A stretch of 64,000 nucleotides of DNA from Brachypodium distachyon (taxonomy: Eukaryota > Streptophyta > Magnoliopsida > Poales > Poaceae). The notes under the pieces are model-generated. The model was not told where the DNA came from. It searched no databases and saw nothing but the letters and a program-made list of their open reading frames with translations. Location: the NCBI RefSeq assembly GCF_000005505.3, contig NC_016132.3, forward strand, positions 33,246,914 to 33,310,913, read 5' to 3'. The stretch's first letter is position 1, and each line of letters starts with the position of its first letter. Positions 14,300 through 26,199 of this stretch are shown in pieces. The translations under genes were made by a program, and so were the position numbers.

Positions 14300-14895
14300 G
14301 CCGAGAGAGGTAGAGCACCGCCCCAAGGTCGAGCCGTCCTGTGCCCGAGCTCCTCCCGCTCCTACTTCTCGATGGCTGCCGCCACCATTGCCCGCTCCTC
14401 CTCGGCGGTATGCGGCGCCGCCACCTCCCCCTCGGGCTCCTCCTGCTCGACGACGACGGCGGGAGGCGGCGGGGACATGCCGCGGCGGACCGGGACGGCG
14501 GTGAAGAAGTAGCGACGACGCACGCCGTGCTCCGTCTCGAACCACGCATCCCAGTAGGGCGAGTACTCCGCGTACGTCGGGTCTTCGCGGAGCTTGGAGC
14601 GATGGCGCCAGATCTCGACCTAGCGCGCGCGGCCACTCACCAGGACGGGGGGCATAGGAACCCGCTCGAGGTTCAAGGGCCACCCGTGCGGGAGGTGCAC
14701 GTCAGACCACGGCTGTGGAATGCTGTGGTCCCAGGAGTGCTCCGCCAGGTGCACTTCGACGTACATGGGGCCCTCCGACTGCCTCCTTGTCGGCGTGAGG
14801 CGGAAGGGCGTCGCCACCAACCGCCGGTTGCGCGCGCTCGACGAGGAGCAGGGGACGGTGGGTGGGTGGAGAAATGAGTACAAACCGGTTCCCAT
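14300..14895 (-). pseudogene. decayed transposon-borne gene of the SEHYWDH-like grass family
   Basis: One minus-strand frame runs from about 14895 to 14300, interrupted by in-frame TAG codons at 14620-14622 and 14362-14364. It reads VEVHLAEHSWDHSIPQPWSD, then LPHGWPLNLERVPMPP, then YAEYSPYWDAWFETEHGVRR. I recognise this as a protein repeated many times in pooid genomes and associated with DNA transposons. Its function is unknown. The flank at 14940-15170 contains the GTCGCCCC(G/A)(T/C)TGGAG-type wording that usually accompanies these elements. The matching opposite end is not visible, so the element seems truncated. Confidence 0.55.
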
Positions 14896-15234
14896 TTAAT
14901 ATGACTAGGACAGGTGCTCGTGGGTCGCTGCCAGGTGGGGCCAAAATGCAAAAATGTTTGACCAGGGGTGGACCGGACGGCGCTCCGTTTCTCGGTCCGT
15001 GGACACGCAAATCCGATGCAGAATTGCGTCCGGAATGCATCTCCATGGACCAAAAAGCGGACCTAGGCGCAAATGGGTCGCCCCGTTGAACCGTGGTTTG
15101 GTCCATTTCCGCCCGAACGGACGCAATCGGACCAAGTGGGTCGCCCCACTGGAGTCGGCCTAACAACTTGTAGTTTCTTCATCTTCTTATAAAGACTCCA
15201 TTTCTACAATTTGTCATGACTAGTCCCACAAACA

Positions 15235-15705
15235 CATGATAAGTAAGAACTCATCCTCTGCAGTTAATTCAGCTGTTTTTAAACCTCGATGCCCTGAGAA
15301 TGCCTAACTATGTTTAAATACTACTCTCTGATTCTAAATTTTTGACTCAAATTTGCCCAAATATGATTGTATCTATTTTTAAAAGGTGTTTAGATACATG
15401 TAATATTTCGACAACAATTTATGATCGGAGAAAGTATACTACTTCTTCTGTCTCGTATTAATTTGGAACGGAAGGAGTATTTTAACACAACAGTGTCTTA
15501 AATATAAATGGTGAGCATGTCTTTTGAAATATGATAAGTGCAAACACATAACTCGTAAATTCAACATGATTCTTCTTTTTTGTTTGCATTTTTTAAACTC
15601 CCGTGTGTCTGAACTTCTGGCTGCAGAACTGGTAGTACTATATGGCTGCAAAACATGATATGTAAGAACTCATCCTCTATAACTAATTCAGCTGTTTTTT
15701 AAACT
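15235..15705. repeat. dispersed repeat copy 1 (partner at 23694-23940)
   Basis: From about 15283 the phrase CC(C/T)GAGAATGCC, then GTGTCTTAAAT, then TGCAAACACATAA, then ACTCCCGTGTGTCTGAACTT matches 23694-23940 in the same order and orientation. Two MITE-type insertions are added and about 75 bases are missing. The copy also contains its own direct repeat: TAAGAACTCATCCTCT plus TTCAGCTGTTTT at about 15245 and again at about 15664. Confidence 0.7.
15324..15434. mobile_element. Stowaway-type MITE, 111 bp, degenerate
   Basis: TA flanks both ends (15322-15323, 15435-15436). The left end CTCTCTGATTCTAAATTTTT pairs imperfectly with AATTTATGATCGGAGAAAG at the right. It interrupts the dispersed repeat of 15235-15705, so it inserted after that repeat. 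A 40-base hairpin remnant of a similar MITE follows at 15437-15480. Confidence 0.7.
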
Positions 15706-15718
15706 TAAGTATACATAT

Positions 15719-15840
15719 GAACTTTTCTACGGTACCCCAGAATTATTTTAGACCGTCCATTTTTTAAATCTAAAAGTTCAGATTTGTTGATACTTCATAA
15801 AACCCCAACTTAGCTACGTGGAGTAACAGGTTGGAGTAGT
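15719..15840. repeat. dispersed segment B, copy 1 (partner at 22894-23020)
   Basis: The run TTTCTACGGTACC, CAGAATTATTTTAGACCGTCC, CAGATTTGTTG, TGGAGTA matches 22894-23020 in the same orientation with about 75-80 percent identity by eye. Together with the other dispersed repeat the order is A-B here and B-A at 23 kb. Confidence 0.6.
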
Positions 15841-16017
15841 GAAAACAAGGACCGGAGTAGTAAGTCATTCACACGCCTCCGGACTGACAGTTTTGGCCTC
15901 CCCCACCCCACCCCACCCCAACACACCCCCATCTTTCTCTCCCTCCCTCGCACGGAAGCTCCGCCGGCTCCCTGTCTCCTCTGCCGTCCTCTCTGGATCC
16001 CCGGTTTCATCTCCTCC

Positions 16018-16640
16018 GTGATTCTGTCTCCGCCGCCGCACTCGGCCAGCCCGCGGCGCCGCCGCCCTCGCCCTCGCCCCAGCTCACGCCGCCGGCGCCG
16101 CCCTACACCCAGCCCGCGGCGCCGCCTCCCTCGCCCTCACCACAGCGTGCACAGCCACCGCGCTCCACCCAGCCGGCGGGAGAGGGGACAAGATCTGCCG
16201 GCGCCCTGGCCTCCCCCGCCCCGCCGTCCTTCCCTGCCTCATCTACTACGCCGCGGGAGAGGGGAGGAAGAGCCCCCTGCGCCCTGGCCTCCCCCGCTCC
16301 GCCGTCCTCCCCTGCCTCATCTGCTACGCCGCGGGAGAGGGGAGGAAGATCCCCCTGCGCCCCGGCCTCCTCCGCCGTCTGCCCCTTGCTCCCCCGCCCC
16401 GACGGCATCCTTGGACCACGTCCTGGCGCGTCTGCACCACCGCACGTGATGATGGCGACTCAACAACCGGCCGGCTACGACCCTGCGCTGCTCCAGGCTC
16501 TCAACAACATGTCGCTGCGTCCTCTGCGTCCAACAGTGGGGAATGGTTCCTCGACATCAGCGCGTCATCGCACATGTCCAACTCGTCCGGTATGCTCGAG
16601 TCTGTCCAACCTTCTTCTTCTTCTGAAATTACAGTGCAAA
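16018..16640 (+). pseudogene. Ty1/copia gag-protease fragment with proline-rich lead
   Basis: After a very proline-rich frame (16018-16449) the text reads YDPALLQALNNMSL in one frame. About 20 bases later, in another frame, it reads GEWFLDISASSHMSNSSGML, with the Asp codon at 16553-16555. This is the copia gag-to-protease junction. The catalytic Asp-Thr-Gly signature is altered to Asp-Ile-Ser, so the protease would be inactive, and the frame change is a further break. No reverse transcriptase, integrase or LTRs follow, so this is a short relic. Confidence 0.6.
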
Positions 16641-16677
16641 ATGGTTTGATGGGAAATCCATGCCAATGCTCTAGAAC

Positions 16678-16818
16678 AACAGCTGCAATGGCAAGAAAAC
16701 CAACCTTGCTGCAATACAGATACTAGATGATTGGCAGGAAACTAGTACACTTTTGGCTGCATTAGAGAAGATTGAATCTTGGATATTTTCTCGGATTGTC
16801 GAGACTGTGTGGTGGCAG
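16678..16818 (+). pseudogene. fragment of a plant NT-C2-type protein exon
   Basis: The frame reads DDWQETSTLLAALEKIESW and then IFSRIVETVWWQ, followed at 16819 by a good donor GTAAAT. I recognise this as the conserved block of a plant-specific family whose members begin with an NT-C2 (EEIG1/EHBP1 N-terminal) domain. Assignment is from memory. The rest of the gene is absent on both sides, so it is a fragment. It directly follows the copia relic in the same orientation, as if captured or fused. Confidence 0.5.
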
Positions 16819-16819
16819 G

Positions 16820-18037
16820 TAAATTTTTCTTTAGACCACATAACCTTGTTGACATTTTCACCATATGCCAATCACATATAGCATCTGATGCCATGGCGAA
16901 GGGGCTTATGTTAATCTTGAATCTAGATGCCTGAAATGTTCCTTTTGTAATCTCTGCAGGTACCATGAAGATTGAACAATTAGCTGCTGGTATAGCTATG
17001 GAGTTGTTCTGTGAATCATAAAGTGCTTGCACAATCAAGTTTTGTATAGCTGGAGGCCTAACCATTTGTTGCCGGTTTCCTGATGTTGCTCCCGACCCCG
17101 TAGTGTATAGTTCGGCTCAAGAACTGATTCCACCGTAAATTGCTATTGTGCTTTAGCTTGCCAAAAGCGGAAACCCCATATTATTCATGAATTCCAAGCT
17201 TGGGGCCAAGTGTTGATGGCCTAAGCATATTGATATTTGTGAATGGAATTCTCTTATAAGCACGCTATACTTCTCTTATAATATGTTTATAATACCGAAC
17301 TTACAATATGTATTGGTGGCCATGCAAAGATTTGAATTCTACAGTACATGTCCAAATACAAGAAAAGATATCAAACAAGCACATTATTGGTCATCTCAAT
17401 AGCAGCAGCAGATCATCCGTTGTTTGCACAGTGCACCTTTTGTTCCTTCATATATTATTGAGTATTGACTGCAGTAAAACGGTGTCATATATACTATATG
17501 AGCATTTTAAACTTTGAATCTTATTGATTGCAGTAAAACTTCCATATACAACCATGAAACTATATTTTGGATGAAATTGGGAAAAGGTCCTCCTGTCAAC
17601 AAAGCAGCAGCGAGTGAAACCCAGGTTAGTACACACTTGCATCTTTTTCCCCAACTATACAGCACGACAGCAGTTCCTTATCATTCTGAAAATCGTACTT
17701 AACTTCCTAGAAGAATAGCTTGTTACTGCCAGCATCAACAAAATGGCGATCTTCAGACTTAGCACTGAAGTTGGGAAAAACTGACAATCTAAAAGATCAT
17801 CAACCACAAGTAGTATGCGAATACGAATAATATTAAATTTTCAAGCATATACAAAACCATGCAAAAGTAAGCTAATTCTTAGTTAAAGACATAAATATTA
17901 GAAGTAAATGATGTCGCACTTTCGGTAGTTTGCAGGAGAAATATGGAATACTACTACAAAAATGCATTCTTTCCAATGCTCAAAAATGCAATACTATTAC
18001 AAACTATGATGCTGATTCTATACATGTGGTGGTGTTC
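16820..18037. other. non-coding stretch between relics
   Basis: No gene is supported. 16960-17140 has short plus-strand frames after an acceptor-like CTCTGCAG, possibly more of the fragment upstream, but I cannot connect them. The remainder is AT-rich. Confidence 0.4.
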
Positions 18038-20730
18038 TCACAGGAACACCAAAAAAAACTTAGTAGTCTCAGCACTAGTGCTGTTAGATATCATAGGGTT
18101 TCCGACTGCATCAACTTCTTGAACTTCGGATAGACCGCCATTAGATATTTGAGGAGAGTTTCCCTCTGGAGGACTGTCCATATATGGCGCCTTGTTCAGA
18201 TTACAGCGGAGCAACGTGCATGGTAGCTCCTTTCTGAATGTATCAATTTGGCGCTGCGCATTTAATTAAAAAACTTAGATAAAAAATATGCATGATTAAA
18301 ATGTGGGAGAGAAATGAGAATAGGTCATTATACACCTGCGTGAATCTCTCCTGTAACTTTTCTCCCAACCAGTTCTCCATAAATTTAAGCATGAACAAGC
18401 CGCATGAGGAACTGCAGGAGATATACCAAGTTAAAACCGTATCCATCAAACCAACAACAACAATGGGTTTCAAATGGATGCTGGCTAGAATGGCATACCC
18501 ATCTCTCTGCTGTGGCAGCCCACGTATGAACTTTCTTTTCCAGGTTGATACCTTGAAATCTGTCCATATAGCATTTGTGTGTGCCGTATTATCTTCAGTT
18601 GTGTCCAGCAACTCCATGTACCTCTCCATTCCTTGGAGCTGTTATTTGTGAGGTTGAATCAATGTATCAAAAATATTAGAGCTCAACTATTAGATTGCAG
18701 AAAGTAATGCTATTAGATATAAAGAATTGCTAAAAATTTGGCATACCACTTCTGACAATTTCGTCTGGTCTGTACAATTACTCTCCTTGCTAGCTGCAGG
18801 ATTATGCAAGGAGTCGAGTATGTGAATTTCTTTAAGGCTGGGATTGACCATGGATAAGTACCAATGCCTTGAGTGATTTAAGGGGAGGAAAATCTGCATC
18901 GATTTAAGATTAGTAATGAAACAAGTACGGTAATTTAAAAGATAGGGAACAAATGGGTTACCAACTTACCATGTCATGCTTTAGATAATTTTTTGCTTTA
19001 TTTCTTCTTGAGAGCTTGTCGAGCTTATCGAGCGGCCTTTGTTTGGATTTCCCAGCTTTGACCAGCTGGATCACTATCCATGTGCACTCAACCTAGACCT
19101 TTTTGTCTCCTCGGTGGTCGCTCAGCGATCGCATGTAATAGATCCCTGCATTGACTATCTGCATTGCACTCGGTATTAGGTTTTAGCATTGAAAGATAGC
19201 AATTGATAATAATACTGTCAATAAAACTTACGGAATCTGTCAAGTATTTCTGTGAACTGTCTTTCTCAAACTCTTGCGTTAGGCATTCCAAGTCTTTTTT
19301 ACGTAGTTCTGCGTCTTCAATCAAGATCAATAGTTTTGATTTCTGTTAGTCATTAATCCATGCAAGCGTTGGGGTACAATCAACAGAGGCTCCCTTGGCA
19401 TGTTGCTTTTTCTGTCTCTTTGCAGTGCCCTAGTATACGTATGGATTACTTTTTTGAGAATCATTATTACGAACTCGCTTTGGCCGCTGTCCGTCCTGGT
19501 TGCCGCTCGTAGGTGCAGTGTTGGCTATAGGGTTGTCTTCATCTGTGGCGTGTGATGCCTACAACACATAAGGTTGATATATCATGTAAACTAGGAATAA
19601 AGGGTTACCATCTTTTATGAATTGTATTTACCTTGACCTCTTCTGATGTACGTTTCATCTCGTCGAGTCGGTTTCCCATATTTGTGAGATCTGCTTGAAC
19701 AACATCACGATGGTTTACAAATTGTCCTTCTAGGCTGTCCTGTTTCGACATAATTTCCCTTAGTAGTTGAAGTACCTGCATATTCAGAAACATGGAAAGG
19801 GAAGAATAAGATGGTAACAATGGTCTCCTATTTCCATGCAATTTAAGCATACTGTTCATTTTCATGCAATATAAGCGTACTGTTCATTTCCAGAATCCAC
19901 ATACCTCATCATTGTCTCCTTTTGGCATTTTTTGACTAGGACATTCCGCATCAATCTTCTTGTGCTGGATAGTATGTTAGGGAACAATGCATGATTTAGT
20001 ATTGAAAGGGAAGAAATGGGATACTAAACTTGATGTTGCACTACACCCAGGATGCTGAGCAAATTTAATTTTGTTATCTGCATACCTGCTCCTTTTCGCC
20101 GTTCCTTGTGCTCATGATTTTCTCAATAATCTGTTACACAATAATTGGATGAACTGTTAAACTCAGTGGTGAACCAAGAATATGATTTTGCTGGCTTACC
20201 TCCCCTTCTCCAAATGTAGATTTCGATCTTTCTCTCGCTTTTTCCTCATCCCAGTGTTGAATGAGAGGTCTTAACCGCCTAGAATGTTCTACATGCATGT
20301 GTTGTCGATTCTCATTAAAGTAGATTTTTTCCCAATACCACATCTGCATTGAAAAACAATAAGTTGGTAGTGAGCGAATGCATGCGATGGTAACATATAT
20401 TGTACTAGACTTGATGCATGCAGAGTGGATTTACCTGAAGCAGACACAAATTTCCCTGTATGTTTTGCACCCTTTTCATCTTGCAGTCAGTCATGGCCTT
20501 CTTAAGAAAATTGATTGTTAGGCTAGCCAAATTCAGTTTCATGAAGTCTTCCTCTTCTAAGATTAGTCCTAGGTAGTTCGAGTCGATGTTCATAGTTGTT
20601 GTAGGGCACAACAATATTGCAAGTGAGCAAAGAAAAAATCTTCTAACAAAATGGATATCGGATGAGCCTTTGTTCATCCTTAGTTGATCCACCAAGCCAG
20701 AATATTTATATGTGGCGAATTCGCATCTTT
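18038..20730 (-). pseudogene. Ulp1-like (C48) cysteine protease gene of transposon type, decayed
   Basis: Eleven exons can be laid out in transcription order: ~20730-20435, 20343-20200, 20130-20086, 19964-19905, 19775-19632, 19558-19232, 19158-18970, 18893-18747, 18638-18499, 18411-18336, 18253-18038. Phases join correctly wherever testable. The protease triad is readable: His in LNHSRHWYLS, Asp in IHILDSL, Gln in GLPQQRDG and Cys in SSCGLFMLKFMENW. A coiled-coil-like exon (LLREIMSKQDSLEGQF...) precedes it. Ulp1-type proteases cleave SUMO; homologues ride in many grass DNA transposons. In-frame stops at 19430 (TAG), 19346 (TAA) and 19093 (TAG) show inactivation. The 5' start and the element termini were not found. 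Confidence 0.65.
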
Positions 20731-20739
20731 GTACAGCCT

Positions 20740-23200
20740 ATACAGTTCGTTCTGTTTCTTGCCTCGGTCACTTCTTGCAAAGGCTCCATCCGAGCAGCTC
20801 CGGCTTCATCTTCTTTATCTTGTACGGCCCAATTGACCCTCTTGCAGTGTGGACTGCAAACTCCAGGTTGTTTCCACCTACCTAGGGCCTTTCATGAACC
20901 TCCGAGGTGTTCATTATTAGTCAAGCCTAAATCTTGTCAAATCGGAGATTGTCTCCCTGATGCCTTCCATTTCCAAAACTCATCAACATTTTTTGGACAA
21001 CAAGCCTATAAGTGGAGTACATCCTTAAACATGAAAGTAATCATTATTGTCCCTGCAACTGGATTGTCGATCTAGCCTTTTTTTAGTGTCATTTGATCGA
21101 CCACGCGCCTATAATGTATATGACCGGCATAGGTGGCTTGAGATAGTAGCAATAAGAGTTGTGGGGGTAGGTTGGGTCAGCGTGTCACGTACAGTACCAA
21201 TGTGGGTTCTCCTTTGATTTTTTTTCTTTCTATAATATATGTTTGGTCAATTAAAGAGGATATATGAATGCTGCGAAGCAGCTGCAAGCCCAAATGGGCT
21301 AAATCAAATATATAATATATCAGCCAGTATCATTGTCCTTTGATTTTACCGACAATAGTAATTGCACTTTTTGACCATTGTACCATTCATGTGCGGACGA
21401 AACGGGCATAGAGCATTGTTGCTCAACACGATAACAGGCCACTGCTCTCTGCTCCCACGGTCCAAGCCTCTTTGATTTTGACCAACACTGCATACTACTC
21501 CAAACTGTCGTCATGTCTGCACCAAAATGTCAAATGTGTGGTCAACATCATCACACTCATTGGCCAGTAACCTTAACTTTGTGCCAACCTCTAAGCAGTA
21601 AGCAACAATGAAACTAAGAGAGAAAGTGAGATCATGGGAAAGATGCATGCATCTTTTACTTAGGTATGAGACACATCTAACCACTACGGCATTTGGCGAC
21701 AACATCAGAGGCATGTGATGGATCCTAGCTTAAAGGTGGAATTACCTTTAAAGAACGTGGATACGCCTATAGTAATCTTAGGGTACCATAAAAGAATTCG
21801 ATTCGAGAAAAACTACAAGATCGACTCTAAAAGTTTATCCCAGTGCCCTCTATTCTCAAAAAAGGCTCTCCCATACATGTTTGCTTAATCTTAAACCCGG
21901 CCTATATGTACTTACGTAAAACAACGAGTGCATGTGCCCTTGTAGTTTACTTGTTCTAGCTGCCAACTTCTACAGTACCTCTCTAGCGTTGAGACCGCAT
22001 AGGTAGGGCTACATATATAGGGATCGAAGAAATAACAAATTACACGAGCCAACTATAGCAATAATGGGGCAGTACAGGTTTAAATATGCATAGTACTACA
22101 GCTACCTTCGTGCAGATGATGTCTAGAAGTGATTGCTACGAGTACCCCGTAAGACTTAGAGCAATTAATAGTGGTGGCCTGACACTAGATAGTCACATCC
22201 TGGATGAGAGATGACTCGTATTTGGTCGCAAGCAAGCAACTAGTCCGACCTCCACTCCTCCATTTAGATAAATAGCTACGTCGAACATTGCTCGATCGAT
22301 TAATTCCATATGCTCACACATGCATGGTCAAATTACCGGCTGCTGCACAAAACAGAGGATCCATCCAACGGTTGCTCTTCCAGAGTCCTGAACACCGTGT
22401 ATACAGCACAACCATGTTCTTGTTTCTTACCGGCACGAAGATGATCAGGCTACCCTTCCTTGCGTGCCGGGGTGCGCCATCATCGAGATTTTTTTTCCAA
22501 TGAAAGGAACATTGCCGCCGATTTCATTAATGAAATTTTTTGCGGTTTCGTTACGAAAATCGGCTTATGCTTAAAGGAATGATGCTGCATTCTGAGTATG
22601 GAAGGCATTGGGAAAGAATCTTGTGGAGCTTCTAACCGAAAGAGTAGTTGTGCGCATCTTCAAATTCATGCCATCTTGGGCCAACGGGACACCAACTATA
22701 AGTCTATAACACCACCTACGGAAGAGCCTTCACGTGCTTAATTCAAGAGCACGGAAGAGAAACCTGGCACTATTTTGGTGCGTGGTTGAATCCCACATAT
22801 TTGGGACTGACTCTTAACCAAAAGTAAGCTGAAGACAAAGTATGTTACTCTTCATATTTCAACCAAAAGAAAGTTGAAACACTTGTTTGTACAGGAGCTC
22901 TTCTACGGTATCCGAAATTATTTTGCACCGTTCATTTTATTTGATCTAATGGCACAGATTTGTTGCTACTACTTAAAACTTCAATTTGGATGTATGGAGT
23001 ATTATCTCAAACAAGGTGGAGTATCAAGAAAGGAAGGGTAAGAGCGTAATCTACCTAAGCAAAACGACTCAATTTAGTCCGGTAAAACAGCCTGATCATC
23101 GCGAAATTAAGGCAAGAAATTAATCAAGAAAGGAAAGAGAGAGAAGTGCTGTCAATCAATCAACGATTCAATTGTGCCTGCAGTTTGAATTACGGCTGGA
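20740..23200. other. intergenic, no gene recognised
   Basis: Nothing with coding character appears on either strand. 20740-21080 may hold more 5' sequence of the Ulp1-like gene (a plus-strand open frame there is its antisense). 22894-23020 is the dispersed segment B partner. Confidence 0.45.
22894..23020. repeat. dispersed segment B, copy 2
   Basis: This matches 15719-15840 (TTCTACGGTA.CC, GAAATTATTTTG.ACCGT, CACAGATTTGTTG) in the same orientation. It lies 3' of the Ulp1-like gene region while its partner lies on the other side, so the two may mark a duplicated or transposed block. Confidence 0.55.
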
Positions 23201-24377
23201 GATGGGCCTCATGCTAACGTGGATTGTGCTAATCAATCAATCACCCAATTAATTAATTTCAAATCGACCAATCAATGGTGCTCTTCGCCGTCGCCGCTGG
23301 ACAACGATCGCCGCCGCCGACGTGGAACTCGTTGGTCTCCGTTCTTCGTTCACCGCCCTGCGCTGCCTCTCGATCAACAGCAACCTCCTCGCCGTCGACG
23401 AAGGGCGCCGGCAGGCAGCAACGCGGCTCAATGGACGTCAAGAGAGAGAGGCAAGGCGGCGCCATGGACGCCGATCAAGCGAGAGAGAGAGAGAGAGGGG
23501 AAAGGCTGCGGCCGGAGTCGTAGAAGTCTAGAAGACGACGAGGATCCTGGCGGCGCCAGCAACTGCATTGGAAGAACGTTAATGTGTTTTAGATGGAGTA
23601 TTAGGTAGGGTATAAATTCTCATCCATATAGTACCAGTTTTTCTAGTGAAAAAACATTTCTTTCTCTTTCCTCTTCTCTTCTTAAACTATGCCCATTCAA
23701 CTGGAGAGGTGCCCCGAGAATGCCCAAGTATGTTTAAAGACAGTAGTGTCTTAAATCTAAATTTTGAGCGTGTCTCTGGAAATATGATAAATGCAAACAC
23801 ATAATGTCTTACGAAAATTTACTTCTCTTCAGGCAATACAGCCAAACATGTTAATGTTATTTGATTCTTGTAAATTCAACATGATTCTTTTTTCTTGTTT
23901 GCATTTTTTAAACTCCCGTGTGTCTGAACTTCTGGCTGCAAAACACTCCATGGACTGTGCAGACATCACCAGAAACCATTTCTTTTTTCAGGAAAAAACC
24001 CATCACGAGAAGCATTCATTCAAGAGCAGAGGGAGAAACCAGTCAGCAAGCAAGCAGCGTCGCATCGCTGTACATGGATGGCCATGATGAAAAGCAATGT
24101 CTCTGCCGACTGACCAAGATTCCTCCTCTCGCCTCCTCTGAGAGGCAAAGAACAGTAGACGGTAAAAGCCAAACCCACATTCCTGGCGTTCCAAAAACCA
24201 ACACGTTTACGAGTTACGACACTGCACCTTACTACATGCATGATCCCAACAGTGTACCCCTTCCGTCTTTCCCACCCCGGGTCATCTTCTGGCTGATAGC
24301 AACGTGACCCAGATAACCAAAAGATCTGCCGCTCGCAGAAAAAGAAAAGAGAATAAGGAAAGTATTCAGTAAGAGCT
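23200..24377. other. GC-rich patch, (GA)n and dispersed repeat copy 2
   Basis: 23270-23530 is GC-rich with several overlapping frames and a GAGAGAGAGAGAGAG run near 23482. None resembles a known protein. 23694-23940 is the partner of the repeat at 15283. The rest, up to the Aux/IAA stop codon, is its probable 3' untranslated region. Confidence 0.45.
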
Positions 24378-25654
24378 TCAGCTTTCCGTTGCTCCCCTCT
24401 TCCGGCTCACCGCCGCTCGTAGCTGCAGAACAAGAACAGAAGTAGAGTAAGTTAGTAAGGATCGATCAGGTTGATCATCTGCAAAAAGTCGAGAAGATTT
24501 CGGAGTTGAGAGCGTACCGACGACGCGTTCAGATCCGAGCTCCGCAGAACGCGCAGCCTCTTGGCGGTGGCGACGAACATGCTGCACGAGAGGAAAAAAA
24601 AAACTTTGGTTACAAAAGAGCAATTAATCGCAGCAAGTGAAATTCGTCAGTTTTGCGATTGCTTACAAGACAAAGAAATTAAGATGTTTGGTTTCGAGAC
24701 TCACTCCCATGGGACGTCTCCGACCAGCATCTGGTCGCCCTCGTCGTCCTCGTACACCAGGGTGTACTCGCCGCTGCCGTCCAGAAGCCCCGTGATCGCC
24801 GCCGTGTTCTTCTCCCCTGCGCAGCTGCTCTGGCCTACAGCAATGGCCGGATTAACGTCCCTTTGAGCTGCCGGCACGAAACAACAAAAACAAAACCAAG
24901 AGCAAATTCATTCAGGTTTCGCCCTACACCAGAGTGACACAAGCCAAGAGGTGCGTGCGTGCGTAAGTGCGTACCGGCGAGGAGGCCTCGGAAGAGGTGG
25001 TCGACGGCGTCGGCGAGCTTGCCGTAGCCGCCGTGCGCCTTCAGGTCCACCTTCCGCCCGATGGGGACGCCGTCCATGTTGATCTTCACGAAAAGGCCCT
25101 GCTTCTGGCTTCCGCCGCCGCCGCTGCTGCCGGCCTTGCCTCCGTGCCGTGGTTGTGGCTCGGCAGGCGGCGGTTTGGACGAGGACGAGGCGATGTTCCG
25201 CCGGAATGAGCGCACGGGCGGCCATCCCACCACTGGAGCTGCCGCTGGCGGCCTGCACGCACGTTACGGACAGACACGATGATCAAAAGCGCAAAGGAAA
25301 GAAACTAAGCTTAGACGACTGAAACCCCATTGCTAGCTGCAAGAAAGTGGCCAAAACAACGGCAGGGGGGAGAAGAACCGGAGCGCCTACCTTGCCTTGA
25401 AGCCGTCGCTGCTTCTCCCCTTCGCCCCAGCGCCACGGCGGCTTCCCTTGTGCTCCTCCTCCGAACCTGGAACAACAACCAGAAAACAGCTGATCAAAGC
25501 ATGAAACTTTGCTGTGGAGCAAGAAGAAGAAGCAAACAAACACGATGTTTGCAAACTTACCAGCTTGGCCTGGTGATCCGGAGAAGTAGCCAGGCAGGCC
25601 AAGGCTCAGCTCAAGCCCCCGTTCCTCCTCCTCCCTCGACCCATTCCAAGCCAT
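24378..25654 (-). CDS. IAA16: Aux/IAA auxin-response repressor (IAA16-like)
   Basis: This nuclear repressor binds ARF transcription factors and is degraded by SCF-TIR1/AFB when auxin is present. I model six coding exons in transcription order: 25561-25654, 25391-25466, 24975-25252, 24705-24834, 24518-24581, 24378-24422. They give 228 aa. All four family domains are present: the repression motif LELSLGLPG (14-22), the degron VVGWPPVR (64-71), PB1 part one [19 protein letters not shown] (109-127, Lys113), and PB1 part two [25 protein letters not shown] (171-195) with its acidic OPCA cluster. Basic pairs RR (74-75) and KR near 200 can act in nuclear import. The intact degron predicts normal auxin-dependent turnover. 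Naming follows rice IAA16 by length, start and neighbourhood, from memory. Confidence 0.93.
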
Positions 25655-25713
25655 CCCTCTCTCTGCAGGGCAGCACAGGCTGCTCGAACAAGTTACAAGG
25701 CACGAGCCCTCTG

Positions 25714-26195
25714 TGTCTCTGTGTGGAGCGTGAAGCAGGCAGGCAGGCAGGCAGAGAAGGGAGGCAGGAAATGGGGGAGCATATATACTGGGTGAGATGA
25801 CAGGGGAGGGAAAGGCTGCTGCAAGCAGAGGAGAGGTGGTGGTGCTGCGCCCGAGGGAGGAGCAGGCAGAGACCGGAACGGCCAAGAAACGGGCTTGTGA
25901 CTTGCGAGAAGGGACAAGGTTTGAGGGGTTTGAGAAGAGCGTTCATTAAAAGGGATTTCTGCCAGCGTGCAGAGTAGGGGGACAGTGTACTACTACTGTG
26001 CTGTGTCTGTGTGACAACGAAAGGCCTCATCTACTCTCAACGGAGCACTCCATTACGGCGAAGGAGAGAGAAGTCCACTCCAGCTCGATCTGTCTACAAC
26101 TACGGAGTATCTTTTTCACATGCATCCATGTAAGATCACCTTTTTGAAAATTCTTGCAGCCTTCCTCCTCTCGCTCTCCCAAGTGCCCCTGTCTC
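25714..26195 (-). promoter_or_regulatory. Aux/IAA promoter: TATA box and TGTCTC elements
   Basis: On the minus strand AGTATATATGC (about 25781-25791) lies 130 bases before the ATG, giving a leader of roughly 100 bases. The hexamer TGTCTC, the canonical auxin-response element core, occurs at 26190-26195 upstream and at 25714-25719 in the leader. TGTCTC binding by ARFs is established. Function of these copies is inferred and the hexamer is frequent by chance. Confidence 0.45.
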
Positions 26196-26199
26196 TTGT

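Noticed and set aside
21684..21715. CACTACGGCATTTGGCGACA as a third CACTA left end
   Set aside because: No matching inverted end with a 3-bp duplication was found and there are no subterminal repeats.
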